Shown here piece after piece: positions 42,592 through 53,057 of a stretch of 64,000 nt of DNA (within the stretch, counting starts at the first letter, position 1; each line of letters starts with the position of its first letter). A program made the translations under genes and the position numbers. This DNA is from Lutibacter profundi (GTDB lineage: Bacteria; Bacteroidota; Bacteroidia; Flavobacteriales; Flavobacteriaceae), in NCBI RefSeq assembly GCF_001543325.1, contig NZ_CP013355.1:186001-250000 (forward strand), given 5' to 3'. The notes under the pieces were generated by a model, which saw only the letters and a list, made by a program, of their open reading frames with translations, ran no database searches and had not been told where the DNA came from.

Positions 42592-44007
42592 ATGAAACAA
42601 CAAGAAAAAGAGAAGTTTAGAGATTCTATAGGTACAATAAGTGAAAGTGGGAAAAGAAATTTTATATTTCCAAAAAAACCTAAAGGTAAATTTTATAATT
42701 ACAGAACCTATGTTAGTTGGGTACTTTTAGCTTTTTTGGTTTCTGCTCCATTTATTAAAATTAAAGGGAATCAATTTTTATTGTTTAATGTTTTTGAAAG
42801 AAAATTTAATATTTTTGGTTATCCCTTTTGGCCACAAGATTTTTATTTATTAGTTATTTCAATGCTTGTTAGCGTTGTATTTATAATACTATTTACGGTG
42901 GTTTTTGGTAGAATATTTTGTGGATGGATGTGCCCACAAACTATTTTTATGGAAATGGTATTTAGAAAAGTAGAGTACTTAATAGAAGGAGACCGATCCA
43001 AACAAATTAAATTAGATAAACAAGAGTGGAATGCTGAGAAAATTAGAAAACGTCTTTTAAAATGGGTTATTTTCTTTATAATATCATTTCTTATTGCAAA
43101 CATATTTTTAGCATACTTTGTTGGTTCTGATAAAGTATTGGGTTACATCTCTGAAGGGCCAGAGCAACACATAAGTACCCTTTTAAAACTTTTAGCTTTT
43201 ACGGCAGTTTTTTATTTTATTTTTGCTTGGTTTAGAGAGCAAGTTTGTATAATTGTTTGCCCTTATGGAAGGTTACAAGGAGTGTTGTTAGATAATAAAT
43301 CTATTAATGTAGCCTATGATTTTGTTAGAGGAGAAGCTGAAAATGGCAGGAAACCATTGCGTAAAAATGAAGATAGAGAAGAACTTGGTGTTGGAGATTG
43401 TATAGACTGTAAACAGTGTGTACAAGTATGTCCAACAGGAATTGACATAAGAAATGGAACACAATTAGAATGTATAAATTGTACTGCCTGTATTGATGCA
43501 TGTGACGCTATGATGGATAATGTTGGATTTGAAAGAGGGCTTATTCGTTATGCCTCAGAAGATAACATTGAGAAAAAAGAAAAGTTTAAGTTTAATGCAC
43601 GTTTAATAGCTTATTCAACAGTATTAATAGTTTTAATAGGAGTGTTCTTAACAATGTTATTTTTAAGAACTGATGTGGAAGCAACAGTACTAAGACTACC
43701 GGGGCAAACTTTTCAAAGTACAAATACCACAATAAAGAATGTATACACTATTAAGTTAATTAATAAAACAACAGAAGATTTTGAAAATGTTGAAGTTAAA
43801 TTGATATCTCATAAAGGAAAAATTGATTTGGTAGGAGGTAACCTAAATGTTAAAAAGCAAGGGTTAAAAGAAGGAACATTATTTATTGAGATTGATAAAA
43901 AAGATTTAACTTCGTCAAAAGAAAAATTAAAAATAGGAATTTATTACAAGGGTAAATTGGTTGCAACTACCAGAACTAATTTCACAGGTCCACTAAAAAT
44001 TAATTAA
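42592..44007 (+). CDS. ccoG: cbb3 oxidase accessory protein CcoG (ferredoxin-type)
   Basis: A 471-residue membrane protein: several transmembrane helices, FCGWMCPQTIFME and VCIIVCPYGRLQGVL Cys motifs, two 4Fe-4S clusters (CIDCKQCVQVCPTGID and CINCTACIDACDAM), and a C-terminal FixG Ig-like domain. CcoG reduces Cu(II) for oxidase assembly. It starts a second transcript (ccoG-ccoH-SafE-like) after the ccoP terminator. Confidence 0.95.
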   Translation: MKQQEKEKFRDSIGTISESGKRNFIFPKKPKGKFYNYRTYVSWVLLAFLVSAPFIKIKGNQFLLFNVFERKFNIFGYPFWPQDFYLLVISMLVSVVFIILFTVVFGRIFCGWMCPQTIFMEMVFRKVEYLIEGDRSKQIKLDKQEWNAEKIRKRLLKWVIFFIISFLIANIFLAYFVGSDKVLGYISEGPEQHISTLLKLLAFTAVFYFIFAWFREQVCIIVCPYGRLQGVLLDNKSINVAYDFVRGEAENGRKPLRKNEDREELGVGDCIDCKQCVQVCPTGIDIRNGTQLECINCTACIDACDAMMDNVGFERGLIRYASEDNIEKKEKFKFNARLIAYSTVLIVLIGVFLTMLFLRTDVEATVLRLPGQTFQSTNTTIKNVYTIKLINKTTEDFENVEVKLISHKGKIDLVGGNLNVKKQGLKEGTLFIEIDKKDLTSSKEKLKIGIYYKGKLVATTRTNFTGPLKIN

Positions 44008-44018
44008 AAAAAATGATG

Positions 44019-44061
44019 TAGTATCATTTTTAATTAAAAAAAATAATTTTAAATGATACTA
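44019..44061. other. Inverted repeat between ccoG and ccoH
   Basis: TAGTATCATTT (44019-44029) and AAATGATACTA (44051-44061), 21-nt spacer. No T run follows on the plus strand, so it is more likely an RNA-stability or processing hairpin than a terminator. Confidence 0.4.
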
Positions 44062-44083
44062 TACTTAAAAACAATTATGTTAT

Positions 44084-44542
44084 ATGCAAGTAAAATTTAA
44101 AATAAGCTGGCCAACAGGAATTATTATAGCAATTATATCTTTTGTAATTTTTATACTATCATTCGTTTATAAAGCTACATTTATACCTGCTTATGATCAT
44201 CACTTGGTTTCAGATGATTATTATAAAGATGAACTTAATTATCAGCAAGAGATTGATAACCAAAATAGAGGGGCTAAATTAAAAGAGAATGTCACCATTA
44301 AAAAGGAAGCTTCAGGATTAACCATTTATTTTCCTTCAGAATTTGAACCAACACAAATTTCTGGAACTATATATTTTCAAAGACCATCAAATGATAAAAT
44401 AGATTTTAACTTACCTATTAAATTAATCACAAATAAATATCTTTTGACCGATAAAAATTTAGTTGAAGGTAGGTGGAATGTTAAAATTGAATGGACTGTA
44501 AATAAAAATACTTATTTGTTTAAAGAAAAAATAATGTACTAA
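44084..44542 (+). CDS. ccoH: CcoH/FixH family protein
   Basis: A 152-residue protein with one N-terminal transmembrane helix (WPTGIIIAIISFVIFILSFV) and a periplasmic domain starting LVSDDYYKDELNYQQEID, the FixH motif. It is needed for stable cbb3 assembly. It lies 76 bp after ccoG, separated by a hairpin, and 1 bp before the next gene. Confidence 0.9.
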   Translation: MQVKFKISWPTGIIIAIISFVIFILSFVYKATFIPAYDHHLVSDDYYKDELNYQQEIDNQNRGAKLKENVTIKKEASGLTIYFPSEFEPTQISGTIYFQRPSNDKIDFNLPIKLITNKYLLTDKNLVEGRWNVKIEWTVNKNTYLFKEKIMY

Positions 44543-44543
44543 T

Positions 44544-45266
44544 ATGCTTTGGACAGCACTTGTTTTAGGTTTAGCAGGAAGTTTTCATTGTATAGGTATG
44601 TGCGGACCAATAGCCTTCGTTTTACCTGTAGATAGATCATCCAAATCTACACTATTTATTCAAGTGTTTTTATACCACTTAGGAAGATTGTTAAGCTATT
44701 CTTTAATAGGGTTGCTATTCGGATTTGTTGGAAAAGGGCTTTACTTAGCCGGTTTTCAGCAACGCTTGTCAATTTTAATGGGAGTAATTATGATTGCTTT
44801 GGTGATTATTCCAGTAACAATTTTTAATAAATACAATTTTTCAAAACCACTCTATAGTTTAATAGGTCAGGTTAAATATAAATTAGGACTTTATTTGAAC
44901 AAAAAATCGAATAAAGCACTATTTTCAATAGGCTTTTTTAATGGGTTTTTACCTTGTGGCCTCGTTTATATGGCATTAATAGGCTCAATTTCTACAGGAA
45001 ATGAAATTCAAGGTGTGTTTTATATGTTTTTATTTGGTTTGGGAACAATTCCTATGATGACAGCTGCTGTGTTATTAGGAAACTTTGTAAATGTATCTTT
45101 AAGAGTGAAAATTCAAAAAGTAATTCCTGTTTTTGTTGTAATTATTGGATTATTGTTTATTTTGCGTGGATTAGGATTGGGAATACCATATATTTCTCCA
45201 TCTGATGCCAAGTTGCAACTATCAAATAATCCAGCGAATTGTATAACAATTGAAAACAATGAATAA
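44544..45266 (+). CDS. SafE/DsbD_2-like membrane protein, cbb3-associated
   Basis: A 240-residue protein with about six transmembrane helices and two Cys motifs, GSFHCIGMCGP (~12-22) and LPCGLVYM (~135). The family (sulfite exporter TauE/SafE or UreH/DsbD_2-like) sits at the end of cbb3 loci in Bacteroidota and is likely to move copper or reductant for oxidase assembly rather than sulfite. Its stop overlaps the ppk2 start (TAATG). Confidence 0.85.
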   Translation: MLWTALVLGLAGSFHCIGMCGPIAFVLPVDRSSKSTLFIQVFLYHLGRLLSYSLIGLLFGFVGKGLYLAGFQQRLSILMGVIMIALVIIPVTIFNKYNFSKPLYSLIGQVKYKLGLYLNKKSNKALFSIGFFNGFLPCGLVYMALIGSISTGNEIQGVFYMFLFGLGTIPMMTAAVLLGNFVNVSLRVKIQKVIPVFVVIIGLLFILRGLGLGIPYISPSDAKLQLSNNPANCITIENNE

Positions 45267-46122
45267 TGGAAGAAACGCCAAAACTTACTATTGACGATTT
45301 TAATAAAGCTACTTCTAATAATGAGCTTTTACAAATAATTAAACAAAAAATATTCCAACTGATAAGGTAAATAAAAGAATATTTTATGAAGAAGAATTAC
45401 GCCGTTTACAAATTGAGTTGGTTAAACTACAACAATGGATTTCAAAAAATAACAAACGTGTTTCTATTATTTTTGAAGGAAGAGATGCCGCTGGAAAAGG
45501 TGGTAATATACGTAGATTTACAGAGCATTTAAATCCCAGATCAATGCGTGTAGTTGCATTAACTAAGCCAACAAATGTTGAACGAGGCCAATGGTACTTT
45601 AGACGTTATATTAAAAAATTACCCAATCCAGGAGAAATTATTTTTTTTGATAGAAGTTGGTATAACAGAGCTGTTGTTGAGCCAGTTATGAGTTTTTGTA
45701 CTGAAGATCAATATCAAAAATTTATGGTTCAAGTTCCTGAATTTGAGCATATGTTATATGAAGATGGTATGACTATAATTAAATTTTGGTTTTCTATCTC
45801 AAAAGAAGAACAATTAACACGCTTTAATGCCCGTTTAGAAACTCCTTTAAAACGTTGGAAATTTAGCCCTGTTGATAAAAAAGGGCAAGAACTTTGGGAT
45901 ACTTATAGTTATTACAAAGAACAAATGTTTAGTAAAACGCATACAAGTTATAGCCCTTGGATTATTGTAAGGGCTAATGACAAAAAAATTGCACGTTTAG
46001 AGTCTATAAGGTACGTCTTATCACAATTTAATTATGATGGCAAAGAGGAAGCGTCAACTTCATTATTTCCAGATCCTAATGTGATTACAAGGTATTATCG
46101 TTCATCAAACCAAATAGATTAA
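45266..46122 (+). CDS. Polyphosphate kinase 2 family protein (first copy, frameshifted by one missing A)
   Basis: The true start is ATG 45266, overlapping the previous stop. The frame MEETPKLTIDDFNKATSN breaks at an A6 run (45345-45350) and stops at 45370. Adding one A joins it to RIFYEEELRRLQIELVKLQQ and the kinase core with Walker A FEGRDAAGKGG and FFDRSWYNRAVVEP, giving about 285 residues, normal for PPK2. It uses polyphosphate to phosphorylate nucleotides. Sequencing error is the simplest explanation for the break; otherwise it makes only a short or TTG-started product. Confidence 0.85.
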
Positions 46123-46124
46123 TT

Positions 46125-46918
46125 ATGCACGAAGAATATATTTTAACAAAGGAAGATGTAGAAATTTTAAATACCAATAAGGGATTAACTGCGCTATTAT
46201 CTAAAGAGCCATACAATCTAGAAAAAGCAGTTAGATATGTTAAATATGAAAAAAATTAAAAAAATTACAAGTTGAATTAATAAGATTGCAATCTTGGGCA
46301 ATAGATGAAAATGAACGTATAATAGTAATTTTCGAAGGAAGAGATGCTGCAGGAAAAGGTGGTGCAATTAGAAGAACTATTGAAAGAATGAATCCACGTC
46401 ATCTTCGTATTGTAGCATTGCCAAAACCAACTGAAGATGAGCAATCTCAATGGTATTTTCAACGATATGTTAGACAGTTCCCAAAAGCTGGAGAAATTGT
46501 GTTTTTTGATAGAAGTTGGTATAATAGAGCAGTTGTAGAACCAGTGAATGATTTTTGTACTCAAGAAGAGTACGATATTTTCATGAATCAAGTAAATGAT
46601 TTTGAACGTATGATTACAGAATCTGGTATACGATTGGTGAAAATTTATATGTCAATTTCAAAAAAAGAACAAGCCAAACGTTTTGATGAGATTAAAAGAG
46701 ACCCTCTAAAACAATGGAAAATGACGGCTGTAGATGAAAGAGCACAAGAATTATGGGATCTTTATACAAAATATAAGAATTTAATGTTTGAAAAAACAAT
46801 AGAGGGTGCTAATGTTCCTTGGAAAATAATTAGAGCTAATAGAAAAACTTTTGCAAGGGTTGCTGCCATAAACCATCTATTAAGCAGTATACCATATGAT
46901 AAAAATAAAAAAATATAA
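46125..46918 (+). CDS. Polyphosphate kinase 2 family protein (second copy, frameshifted by one missing A)
   Basis: It starts at ATG 46125, 2 bp after the first copy. MHEEYILTKEDVEILNTN runs to an A7 run (46249-46255) and stops at 46259. Adding one A restores KKLKKLQVELIRLQSWAID and the core FEGRDAAGKGGAIRRTIE and FFDRSWYNRAVVEPVND, about 264 residues. The two copies are clearly paralogues but differ throughout, so they may prefer different nucleotides (mono- versus diphosphates). Confidence 0.85.
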
Positions 46919-46928
46919 ATACATTTTA

Positions 46929-46968
46929 AGCATAAAAAAACTCAAAATATTTTGAGTTTTTTTATGCT
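46929..46968. terminator. Bidirectional terminator between ppk2 and secA
   Basis: A perfect 40-bp palindrome centred on CTCAAAATATTTTGAG with A7 and T7 runs on either side. It ends both the ppk2 (plus) and secA (minus) transcripts. Confidence 0.9.
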
Positions 46969-46972
46969 AAAT

Positions 46973-49900
46973 CTATTCTTCAACAAGTACCCAATCTCCT
47001 TTTTGAATTAGAGGTATTGCTTGTTTGTATTTTAGAGATTTATTCTCACCACTCATCACATGCTTTATTGTAACTCGTTCATTTCTACCAATTTTACGTT
47101 CTGTACGAACAATGGTTTCAACAATTTGTGGCTGTTGTGTTTGATTGGTTTGTGTAGTTTCAGTTTGACTATGATATTCTTCTTTACTTAAATGAACTTT
47201 ATCTCTTTTTTGTTCTTTTGCTTGAGAAACCTGACTGGAATCTTGAGAAGGTAGTTCTCCTTTAAATAAGAAAGATAATACATCTTTGTTTATCGTATCA
47301 AGCATACTGTTGAATAATTCAAACGATTCAAATTTATAAATTAAAAGGGGATCTTTTTGTTCGTAAGTTGCGTTTTGAACAGATTGTTTTAATTCATCCA
47401 TTTGGCGTAAGTGGTCTTTCCAAGTATCATCAATAATTGCCAATGTTATGTTTTTCTCAAAATCGGTTACCAATCCTTTCCCTTCAGATTCATAAGCTTC
47501 CTTTAAGTTTGTAACAACTTTAAGTTCTTTTGTGCCATCGGTAAAAGGAACAACAATTCGTTCATATTTATCACCTTGATTTTCATAAACATCCTTAATA
47601 ACAGGATATGCAGCTTTAGCACTACGCTCTAATTTTTCTTTATAATGTTTATAAACTACGTCAAAAAGTTTATCCGTAAGCTCTTGTTCAGATAAGGCTT
47701 TAAATTCATCTTCAGTAAAAGGAGAACTTGTTGAAGAAAAACGAATTAATTCAAATTCAAAATTTTGATAATCATCTGCAAGTTTATTTTCTCTAATTAG
47801 TAAATTGCAGGTATCATAAACCATATTAACAATATCAACCTGTAAACGGTCTCCATATAATGCATGGCGACGACGTTTGTAAACAACCTCACGCTGAGAA
47901 TTCATAACATCATCATATTCTAATAATCTTTTACGAACCCCAAAGTTATTTTCTTCTACCTTCTGTTGTGCTCTTTCTATAGATTTGGTAATCATAGAAT
48001 GTTGAATTACTTCTCCATCTTTTAACCCCATCCTATCCATCATTTTTGCAATTCGTTCTGAACCAAATAAACGCATAAGATTATCTTCAAGCGATACATA
48101 GAATTGAGAGGAACCAGGGTCTCCTTGACGACCAGCACGACCACGTAATTGCCTGTCAACACGGCGAGAATCATGGCGTTCTGTACCAATAATTGCTAAA
48201 CCACCTGCCGCTTTTACTTCATCAGATAATTTGATGTCAGTTCCCCGACCAGCCATATTAGTTGCAATGGTAACTATACCTGCATTTCCTGCTTCAGCGA
48301 CAATATCAGCTTCTTTTTTATGGAGTTTTGCATTTAAGACATTGTGGTTGATTTTTCGAATACCAAGCATTTTACCCAATAATTCTGATATTTCTACAGA
48401 TGTTGTACCAACTAGTACTGGACGACCTTGGTTTACCAAGTTCACTATTTCATCTATTACAGCGTTGTATTTTTCACGTTTGGTTTTGTAAATTAAATCT
48501 TCTTTATCATCACGTATTAGAGGCACATTAGTTGGGATTTCTATAACATCTAATTTATAAATATCCCAAAACTCACCTGCTTCAGTAATGGCTGTACCTG
48601 TCATACCAGCAAGTTTTCGGTACATTCTAAAATAGTTTTGAAGAGTTACAGTGGCATAAGTTTGAGTGGCATCTTCAATCTTTACATTTTCTTTAGCTTC
48701 AATTGCTTGATGCAAACCATCAGAATAACGACGCCCTTCCATAATACGTCCAGTTTGCTCATCAACTATCTTAATTTTATCATCCATAATAACATATTCA
48801 ATATCTTTTTCAAATAAAGTATATGCTTTTAATAGTTGATTCATTGTGTGTATGCGCTCACTTTTTATGCTATAGTCACGGTATAATTCTTCTTTTTTTC
48901 TAATTATTTCTTCAGGACTATTATTTTCATTTTCTATTTTTCCAATTTCAGTGCTTAAATCTGGTAAAATAAAGAAGTTATCATCTCCATTGTCTCCTGA
49001 TAAAAAATTAATTCCTTTATCGGTTAACTCTATCGAGTTATTTTTTTCATCTATTACAAAATATAACTCCTCGTCAATTTTTGGCATTTCACGATTGTTA
49101 TCTTGCATATAATGATTTTCAGTTTTTTGCAAGAGTTGTTTGATACCTTCTTGACTTAAAAACTTAATTAATGCTTTACTTTTAGGTAATCCTCTAAAAA
49201 CACGGAGTAGTAAAAAACCACCATCTTTCGTATTTCCTTCTTTAATTAGTTTTTTTACTTCAACCAACACACCTGTAAGATAATTGCGTTGTGTAGAAAC
49301 AAGGCTGTCTACAACGGGTTTTAGTTCGTTAAATTCATGACGATCAGCATTTGCAGTTGCACCAGAAATAATTAATGGTGTACGTGCATCATCTATTAAA
49401 ACAGAATCAACTTCATCTACAATGGCATAGTTATGTGGTCTTTGTACAAGGTCATTAGGAGAATGAGCCATATTATCTCGCAAATAATCAAATCCAAATT
49501 CATTGTTTGTTCCGTATGTAATATCTGAATTGTAGGCTTTTTTTCTTGCATCAGAATTTGGTTGATGATGATCTATACAATCTACACTTAAACCGTGAAA
49601 TTCAAATATTGGCCCCATCCAAGCAGCGTCACGCTTAGCTAAGTAATCATTTACAGTTACAACATGAACACCATTTCCGGTTAAGGCATTTAAATAAATG
49701 GGTAATGTAGAAACTAATGTTTTACCCTCACCAGTCATCATTTCGGCTATTTTACCTTGGTGTAATACAGAACCACCAATAAGTTGTACATCGTAATGTA
49801 CCATATCCCATGTAACTTTTTTTCCTTGTGCATCCCAAGTATTTGACCAAATAGCTTTATCATTATCTAAAGTAATATTTTCTTTTATTGAAGAAAGTTC

Positions 49901-50311
49901 TCTATCAAAGGGAGTTGCTGTTACAGTAATAGTTTCATTGTCATTAAATCGTTTTGCAGTTTCTTTAACTACTGCAAAAGCTTCTGGCGTAATTTCATCT
50001 AATATTTTTTCTGAAGCCTTATACAATTCATCTTTTAAAGTATCTATTTCTGAATATATTTCTTCTTTTCTATCTACGTTTGCAGTACGTGCTTCTTCTT
50101 CTAAACTCTTAATTTTTGAAGTATATTCTTTTGTGGCATCAGCTATTTTTTGCTTAAAAATAAATGTTTTTTCACGCAATTGGTCATTTGTTAAATTTGA
50201 TATTTCTTCTTCAAAATATTTAACTTTATTAACAATTGGTTGAAGTATTTTTAAGTCTTTCTTTTTTTTGTCTCCAACAAATATTTTAAGAACTGAATTT
50301 ATAATACTCAT
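46973..50311 (-). CDS. secA: Preprotein translocase subunit SecA
   Basis: A 1,112-residue ATPase motor, long as in other Bacteroidota. It has [17 protein letters not shown], Walker [43 protein letters not shown], and [20 protein letters not shown]. Insertions in the nucleotide-binding region (about 340-450) account for the extra length. The C-terminus lacks a zinc-binding Cys cluster. It drives Sec export, including the many signal-peptide proteins encoded nearby. Confidence 0.98.
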   Translation of the reverse strand: MSIINSVLKIFVGDKKKKDLKILQPIVNKVKYFEEEISNLTNDQLREKTFIFKQKIADATKEYTSKIKSLEEEARTANVDRKEEIYSEIDTLKDELYKASEKILDEITPEAFAVVKETAKRFNDNETITVTATPFDRELSSIKENITLDNDKAIWSNTWDAQGKKVTWDMVHYDVQLIGGSVLHQGKIAEMMTGEGKTLVSTLPIYLNALTGNGVHVVTVNDYLAKRDAAWMGPIFEFHGLSVDCIDHHQPNSDARKKAYNSDITYGTNNEFGFDYLRDNMAHSPNDLVQRPHNYAIVDEVDSVLIDDARTPLIISGATANADRHEFNELKPVVDSLVSTQRNYLTGVLVEVKKLIKEGNTKDGGFLLLRVFRGLPKSKALIKFLSQEGIKQLLQKTENHYMQDNNREMPKIDEELYFVIDEKNNSIELTDKGINFLSGDNGDDNFFILPDLSTEIGKIENENNSPEEIIRKKEELYRDYSIKSERIHTMNQLLKAYTLFEKDIEYVIMDDKIKIVDEQTGRIMEGRRYSDGLHQAIEAKENVKIEDATQTYATVTLQNYFRMYRKLAGMTGTAITEAGEFWDIYKLDVIEIPTNVPLIRDDKEDLIYKTKREKYNAVIDEIVNLVNQGRPVLVGTTSVEISELLGKMLGIRKINHNVLNAKLHKKEADIVAEAGNAGIVTIATNMAGRGTDIKLSDEVKAAGGLAIIGTERHDSRRVDRQLRGRAGRQGDPGSSQFYVSLEDNLMRLFGSERIAKMMDRMGLKDGEVIQHSMITKSIERAQQKVEENNFGVRKRLLEYDDVMNSQREVVYKRRRHALYGDRLQVDIVNMVYDTCNLLIRENKLADDYQNFEFELIRFSSTSSPFTEDEFKALSEQELTDKLFDVVYKHYKEKLERSAKAAYPVIKDVYENQGDKYERIVVPFTDGTKELKVVTNLKEAYESEGKGLVTDFEKNITLAIIDDTWKDHLRQMDELKQSVQNATYEQKDPLLIYKFESFELFNSMLDTINKDVLSFLFKGELPSQDSSQVSQAKEQKRDKVHLSKEEYHSQTETTQTNQTQQPQIVETIVRTERKIGRNERVTIKHVMSGENKSLKYKQAIPLIQKGDWVLVEE

Positions 50312-50445
50312 AGTTTACTGTGTCAATTTTTAGGGATTACTCTCTTTTTAAGTGTAATCGTATTTAGTTATTTTATTTATAAGCGAATTTAAAATATTTT
50401 AATTTTAAAAGCCCTAAAATATGTTTAAAATATAGTTAATTAACC

Positions 50446-50474
50446 AAAAAAAAGTCTCAGTAGAGACTTTTTTT
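50446..50474 (-). terminator. Terminator of the DUF2795 gene
   Basis: AAAAAAAAGTCT/AGACTTTTTTT with a 6-nt loop, 14 bp past the DUF2795 stop on the minus strand; the plus-strand A run gives the T run. Confidence 0.75.
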
Positions 50475-50487
50475 GAATTTTGTTTTT

Positions 50488-50709
50488 TTAATATTCATCT
50501 TCATTCCAGAGATAATCATCTTCAGAAGGATAATCTGGCCAAATTTCAATTATTGATTCAAAATTTTCATCTTCATCTTCAACTTCTTGAAGATTTTCTA
50601 CAACTTCCAAAGGAGCTCCTGTTCTAATTGCATAATCAATTAGTTCGTCTTTTGTCGCTGGCCAAGGTGCATCTGCTAAATAAGATGCTAATTCTAGTGT
50701 CCAATACAT
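50488..50709 (-). CDS. DUF2795 domain-containing protein
   Basis: A 73-residue acidic protein with the DUF2795 pattern YWTLELASYLADAPWPATKDEL and IDYAIRTGAPLEVVENLQEV, then an Asp/Glu-rich tail with several Trp and Tyr. No function is known. It lies upstream of secA and downstream of the cobalamin adenosyltransferase gene, each with separate signals. Confidence 0.85.
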   Translation of the reverse strand: MYWTLELASYLADAPWPATKDELIDYAIRTGAPLEVVENLQEVEDEDENFESIIEIWPDYPSEDDYLWNEDEY

Positions 50710-50797
50710 ACGTTTCTCGTATTAAATTTTTGCAAAAATAATTTTTTTACTCAAATAGTCAAGTTTTTTATTACTTTTTTTTTGTATTTGAAAGAAC

Positions 50798-51373
50798 TTA
50801 TTTTATTTTCTCAGGAATCCAACGTATTTCTTGAGCGTTATTGTCAATTGTCAATTTTCGTGCCAGTACAAAAAGATAGTCAGAAAGTCTATTTAAATAG
50901 ATCAATATATCTTCCTCAACATAACTTTCATCACTTAATTGTGTGGCTATACGCTCAGCTCTTCTACAGATACAACGTGCAATGTGACAGAATGACACTG
51001 TTGTGTGCCCACCAGGTAAAATAAAATGAGTCATCTTTGGTAAAATTTCATTCATAGCATCAATTTCATTCTCTAGAAGTATTACAGATGTATTATTTAT
51101 TTTTGAGATATTTAGGCGCTCTTTACCATTTTTTAAAATTTTCTTTTCAGAAGGTGTTGCCAACATAGCACCCAAAGTAAAAAGTTCGTGTTGAATTTTC
51201 AATAAAATAGTTGAAGTGTTTTTATCTATTTTTTGATCCCGAATGAGTCCAATATATGAATTTAATTCATCAACGGTTCCGTATGCTTCAATTCTTAAAT
51301 GATATTTTGGAACTCGATTTCCTCCAAAAAGAGAGGTTTTTCCTTTATCACCAGTTTTTGTATAAATTTTCAT
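50798..51373 (-). CDS. Cob(I)yrinic acid a,c-diamide adenosyltransferase (PduO-type)
   Basis: A 191-residue trimeric ATR. It starts KIYTKTGDKGKTSLFGGNRV (ATP-binding loop) and has DELNSYIGLIRDQ and the SFCHIARCICRRAERIA motif. It makes adenosylcobalamin from cobalamin and ATP. No cobalamin-dependent enzyme is adjacent. It is followed by DUF2795 and preceded, 27 bp away, by a methyltransferase on the same strand. Confidence 0.94.
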   Translation of the reverse strand: MKIYTKTGDKGKTSLFGGNRVPKYHLRIEAYGTVDELNSYIGLIRDQKIDKNTSTILLKIQHELFTLGAMLATPSEKKILKNGKERLNISKINNTSVILLENEIDAMNEILPKMTHFILPGGHTTVSFCHIARCICRRAERIATQLSDESYVEEDILIYLNRLSDYLFVLARKLTIDNNAQEIRWIPEKIK

Positions 51374-51400
51374 AAAGTAAATTTAATAATTTATTGTTTG

Positions 51401-52183
51401 CTAAACTCTAATTTTAAAATGTTGTTTTATCTGTTCTTTTCTAAAAAAGACAATTCCCCAAAAAAAAGTATCAATTGTAACAGTTACTTTTGGGTGGTTT
51501 TTTATTAAAAGCCATGCCTCCTGCATTTCTTTAGACCAATTTATATCATCGAAAATAAAGATAGAGTTATTATGCGCAGTTTTTAAACACAAATTAAAAT
51601 ATTGAAGTGTAGCTTCTTTTTGATGGTTGCCATCAAAATAAATCAAGTCAAATTTAGTTTTAGTTGTAATTGGGGTTAAAGTATCTTTAAAATTTCCAAC
51701 GTATAAGTTAATATTTTTTAATTTAAAAGTGTCAAATAAATCTTGTGCAACAGCAGCCGTATTAGCACATCCTTCAAGTGTATTAATAGTGGCATTGGGA
51801 TTTCCTATACTTAAAATGGCAGTACTCAATCCTACAGAAGTTCCAATTTCTAAAATATTTTGAGGCTTAAAATAGTTGAGTAATCTTAATAAAAGGAGAC
51901 CTTTTTTATTGTTAATACCAGCTATTTTTGCAATGTCAGAAATTTTTCTTTTATTATTTTTAAAAACTTTAGAACCACTTCCAAAATCTGTAATAGTTAT
52001 TGTTTGATGGTTTTTGTATAGCCATTGTTTGATGGAATTAAATGCATTAACTTTTGAAAGATTTGTTTTGTGATAAAAGCACTTTGTTACTAAATTGTAC
52101 ACGAAAGGAGAATGTACACCATGTTGATTTGTTGATTTAAGTAAAAAAGTTATGAATGCCTTAATTTTATACCACATATTCAC
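51401..52183 (-). CDS. Class I SAM-dependent O-methyltransferase
   Basis: A 260-residue methyltransferase with an N-terminal FLLKSTNQHGVHSPFVYNLV segment, SAM-binding ILEIGTSVGLSTAILSIG, acidic turn DLIYFDGNHQKEATLQYF, and IFIFDDINWSKEM. It resembles catechol/caffeoyl-CoA-type O-methyltransferases. The substrate is unknown. The second in-frame Met (MWYKIK) is an alternative start. It probably shares a transcript with the adenosyltransferase gene. Confidence 0.85.
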   Translation of the reverse strand: MNMWYKIKAFITFLLKSTNQHGVHSPFVYNLVTKCFYHKTNLSKVNAFNSIKQWLYKNHQTITITDFGSGSKVFKNNKRKISDIAKIAGINNKKGLLLLRLLNYFKPQNILEIGTSVGLSTAILSIGNPNATINTLEGCANTAAVAQDLFDTFKLKNINLYVGNFKDTLTPITTKTKFDLIYFDGNHQKEATLQYFNLCLKTAHNNSIFIFDDINWSKEMQEAWLLIKNHPKVTVTIDTFFWGIVFFRKEQIKQHFKIRV

Positions 52184-52238
52184 CTAATTATTTAATGCGA
52201 AAATAATAGAAAAATTATTTTAATACGCTATTTAAAAT

Positions 52239-52246
52239 TATATTTG
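52239..52246 (+). promoter_or_regulatory. -7 element of the wza-wzc operon
   Basis: TATATTTG, 21 bp ahead of the wza ATG at 52268. Confidence 0.55.
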
Positions 52247-52267
52247 CCTTACCCTCAATTAAATTAT

Positions 52268-53047
52268 ATGAAGAAACTTTTTTTATACATGTTATTTTTA
52301 AGTTGTTTATCTTCCTGTGTAACAACAAAACAAATGACTTATTTTCAAGGAGAACCAGTTAAGAAATCTGATATTTACAAATTAAATAATGAACCTTATC
52401 GCTTACAGATAAATGATGTTTTGTATATTGATATTAAGGCTGCTAACCCTGAAATAGTATTGTTATTTAAGAATCAAACGGTAAATACTACAACTTTAAA
52501 TGGAGGAGAAGGGCTGTATTTTTCTGGCTATACTATTGATAGGCATGGAAACATAAGAATACCGTACATTGGAGATTTAAATGTATTAGGATATACAGAA
52601 AATGAAGTGAGAGCAAAAATTGAAATTGAATTAAGTAAATTCTTAAAAAATCCTAATTTAGTTTTTGTTACGGTTAAATTAGCAGGTATAAGGTTTGTTG
52701 TTACAGGTGAAGTAGGCTCTCCAGGGACTATTAATTTAACTCAAAATCAGGTTTCTATTATTGATGCCATTGCAAATGCAGGAGAAATTACGCCATTAGG
52801 AAATAGAGAAAATGTAGCTTTAATACGAAAAACCTTAGATGGCGTAAAAAAGTATAAATTAGATCTTACAAATATGGCGGTTTTTGAATCTGAAAATTTT
52901 TACATACAACCCAATGATATTATTTATGTAGCACCTTTGAAACAAAAATCTTGGGGAACAGGAACCACAGGGTTACAAACTTTCTCAACGATTCTAACTG
53001 TTTTGTCGTTTGTTATAAGTTCTGTATTATTAGTTAAAAATTTATAA
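52268..53047 (+). CDS. Polysaccharide export outer-membrane lipoprotein (Wza-like)
   Basis: I choose ATG 52268 so that the protein begins KKLFLYMLFLSCLSSC, a lipoprotein signal with lipobox LSSC; the upstream TTG at 52244 lies in the -7 element. About 259 residues. Poly_export domain: EPYRLQINDVLYIDIKAANP, GYTIDRHGNIRIPYIG; SLBB-type repeat VVTGEVGSPGTINL; C-terminal hydrophobic helix. It forms the export channel for exopolysaccharide or capsule. The kinase partner wzc follows 10 bp later. No glycosyltransferase genes are adjacent. Confidence 0.93.
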   Translation: MKKLFLYMLFLSCLSSCVTTKQMTYFQGEPVKKSDIYKLNNEPYRLQINDVLYIDIKAANPEIVLLFKNQTVNTTTLNGGEGLYFSGYTIDRHGNIRIPYIGDLNVLGYTENEVRAKIEIELSKFLKNPNLVFVTVKLAGIRFVVTGEVGSPGTINLTQNQVSIIDAIANAGEITPLGNRENVALIRKTLDGVKKYKLDLTNMAVFESENFYIQPNDIIYVAPLKQKSWGTGTTGLQTFSTILTVLSFVISSVLLVKNL

Positions 53048-53057
53048 TGATTTATAT

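Noticed and set aside
45418-46122. Short PPK2 beginning at TTG 45418
   Set aside because: Family-type sequence (YEEELRRLQIEL) precedes it in frame, and one added A joins it to an ATG-started N-terminus.
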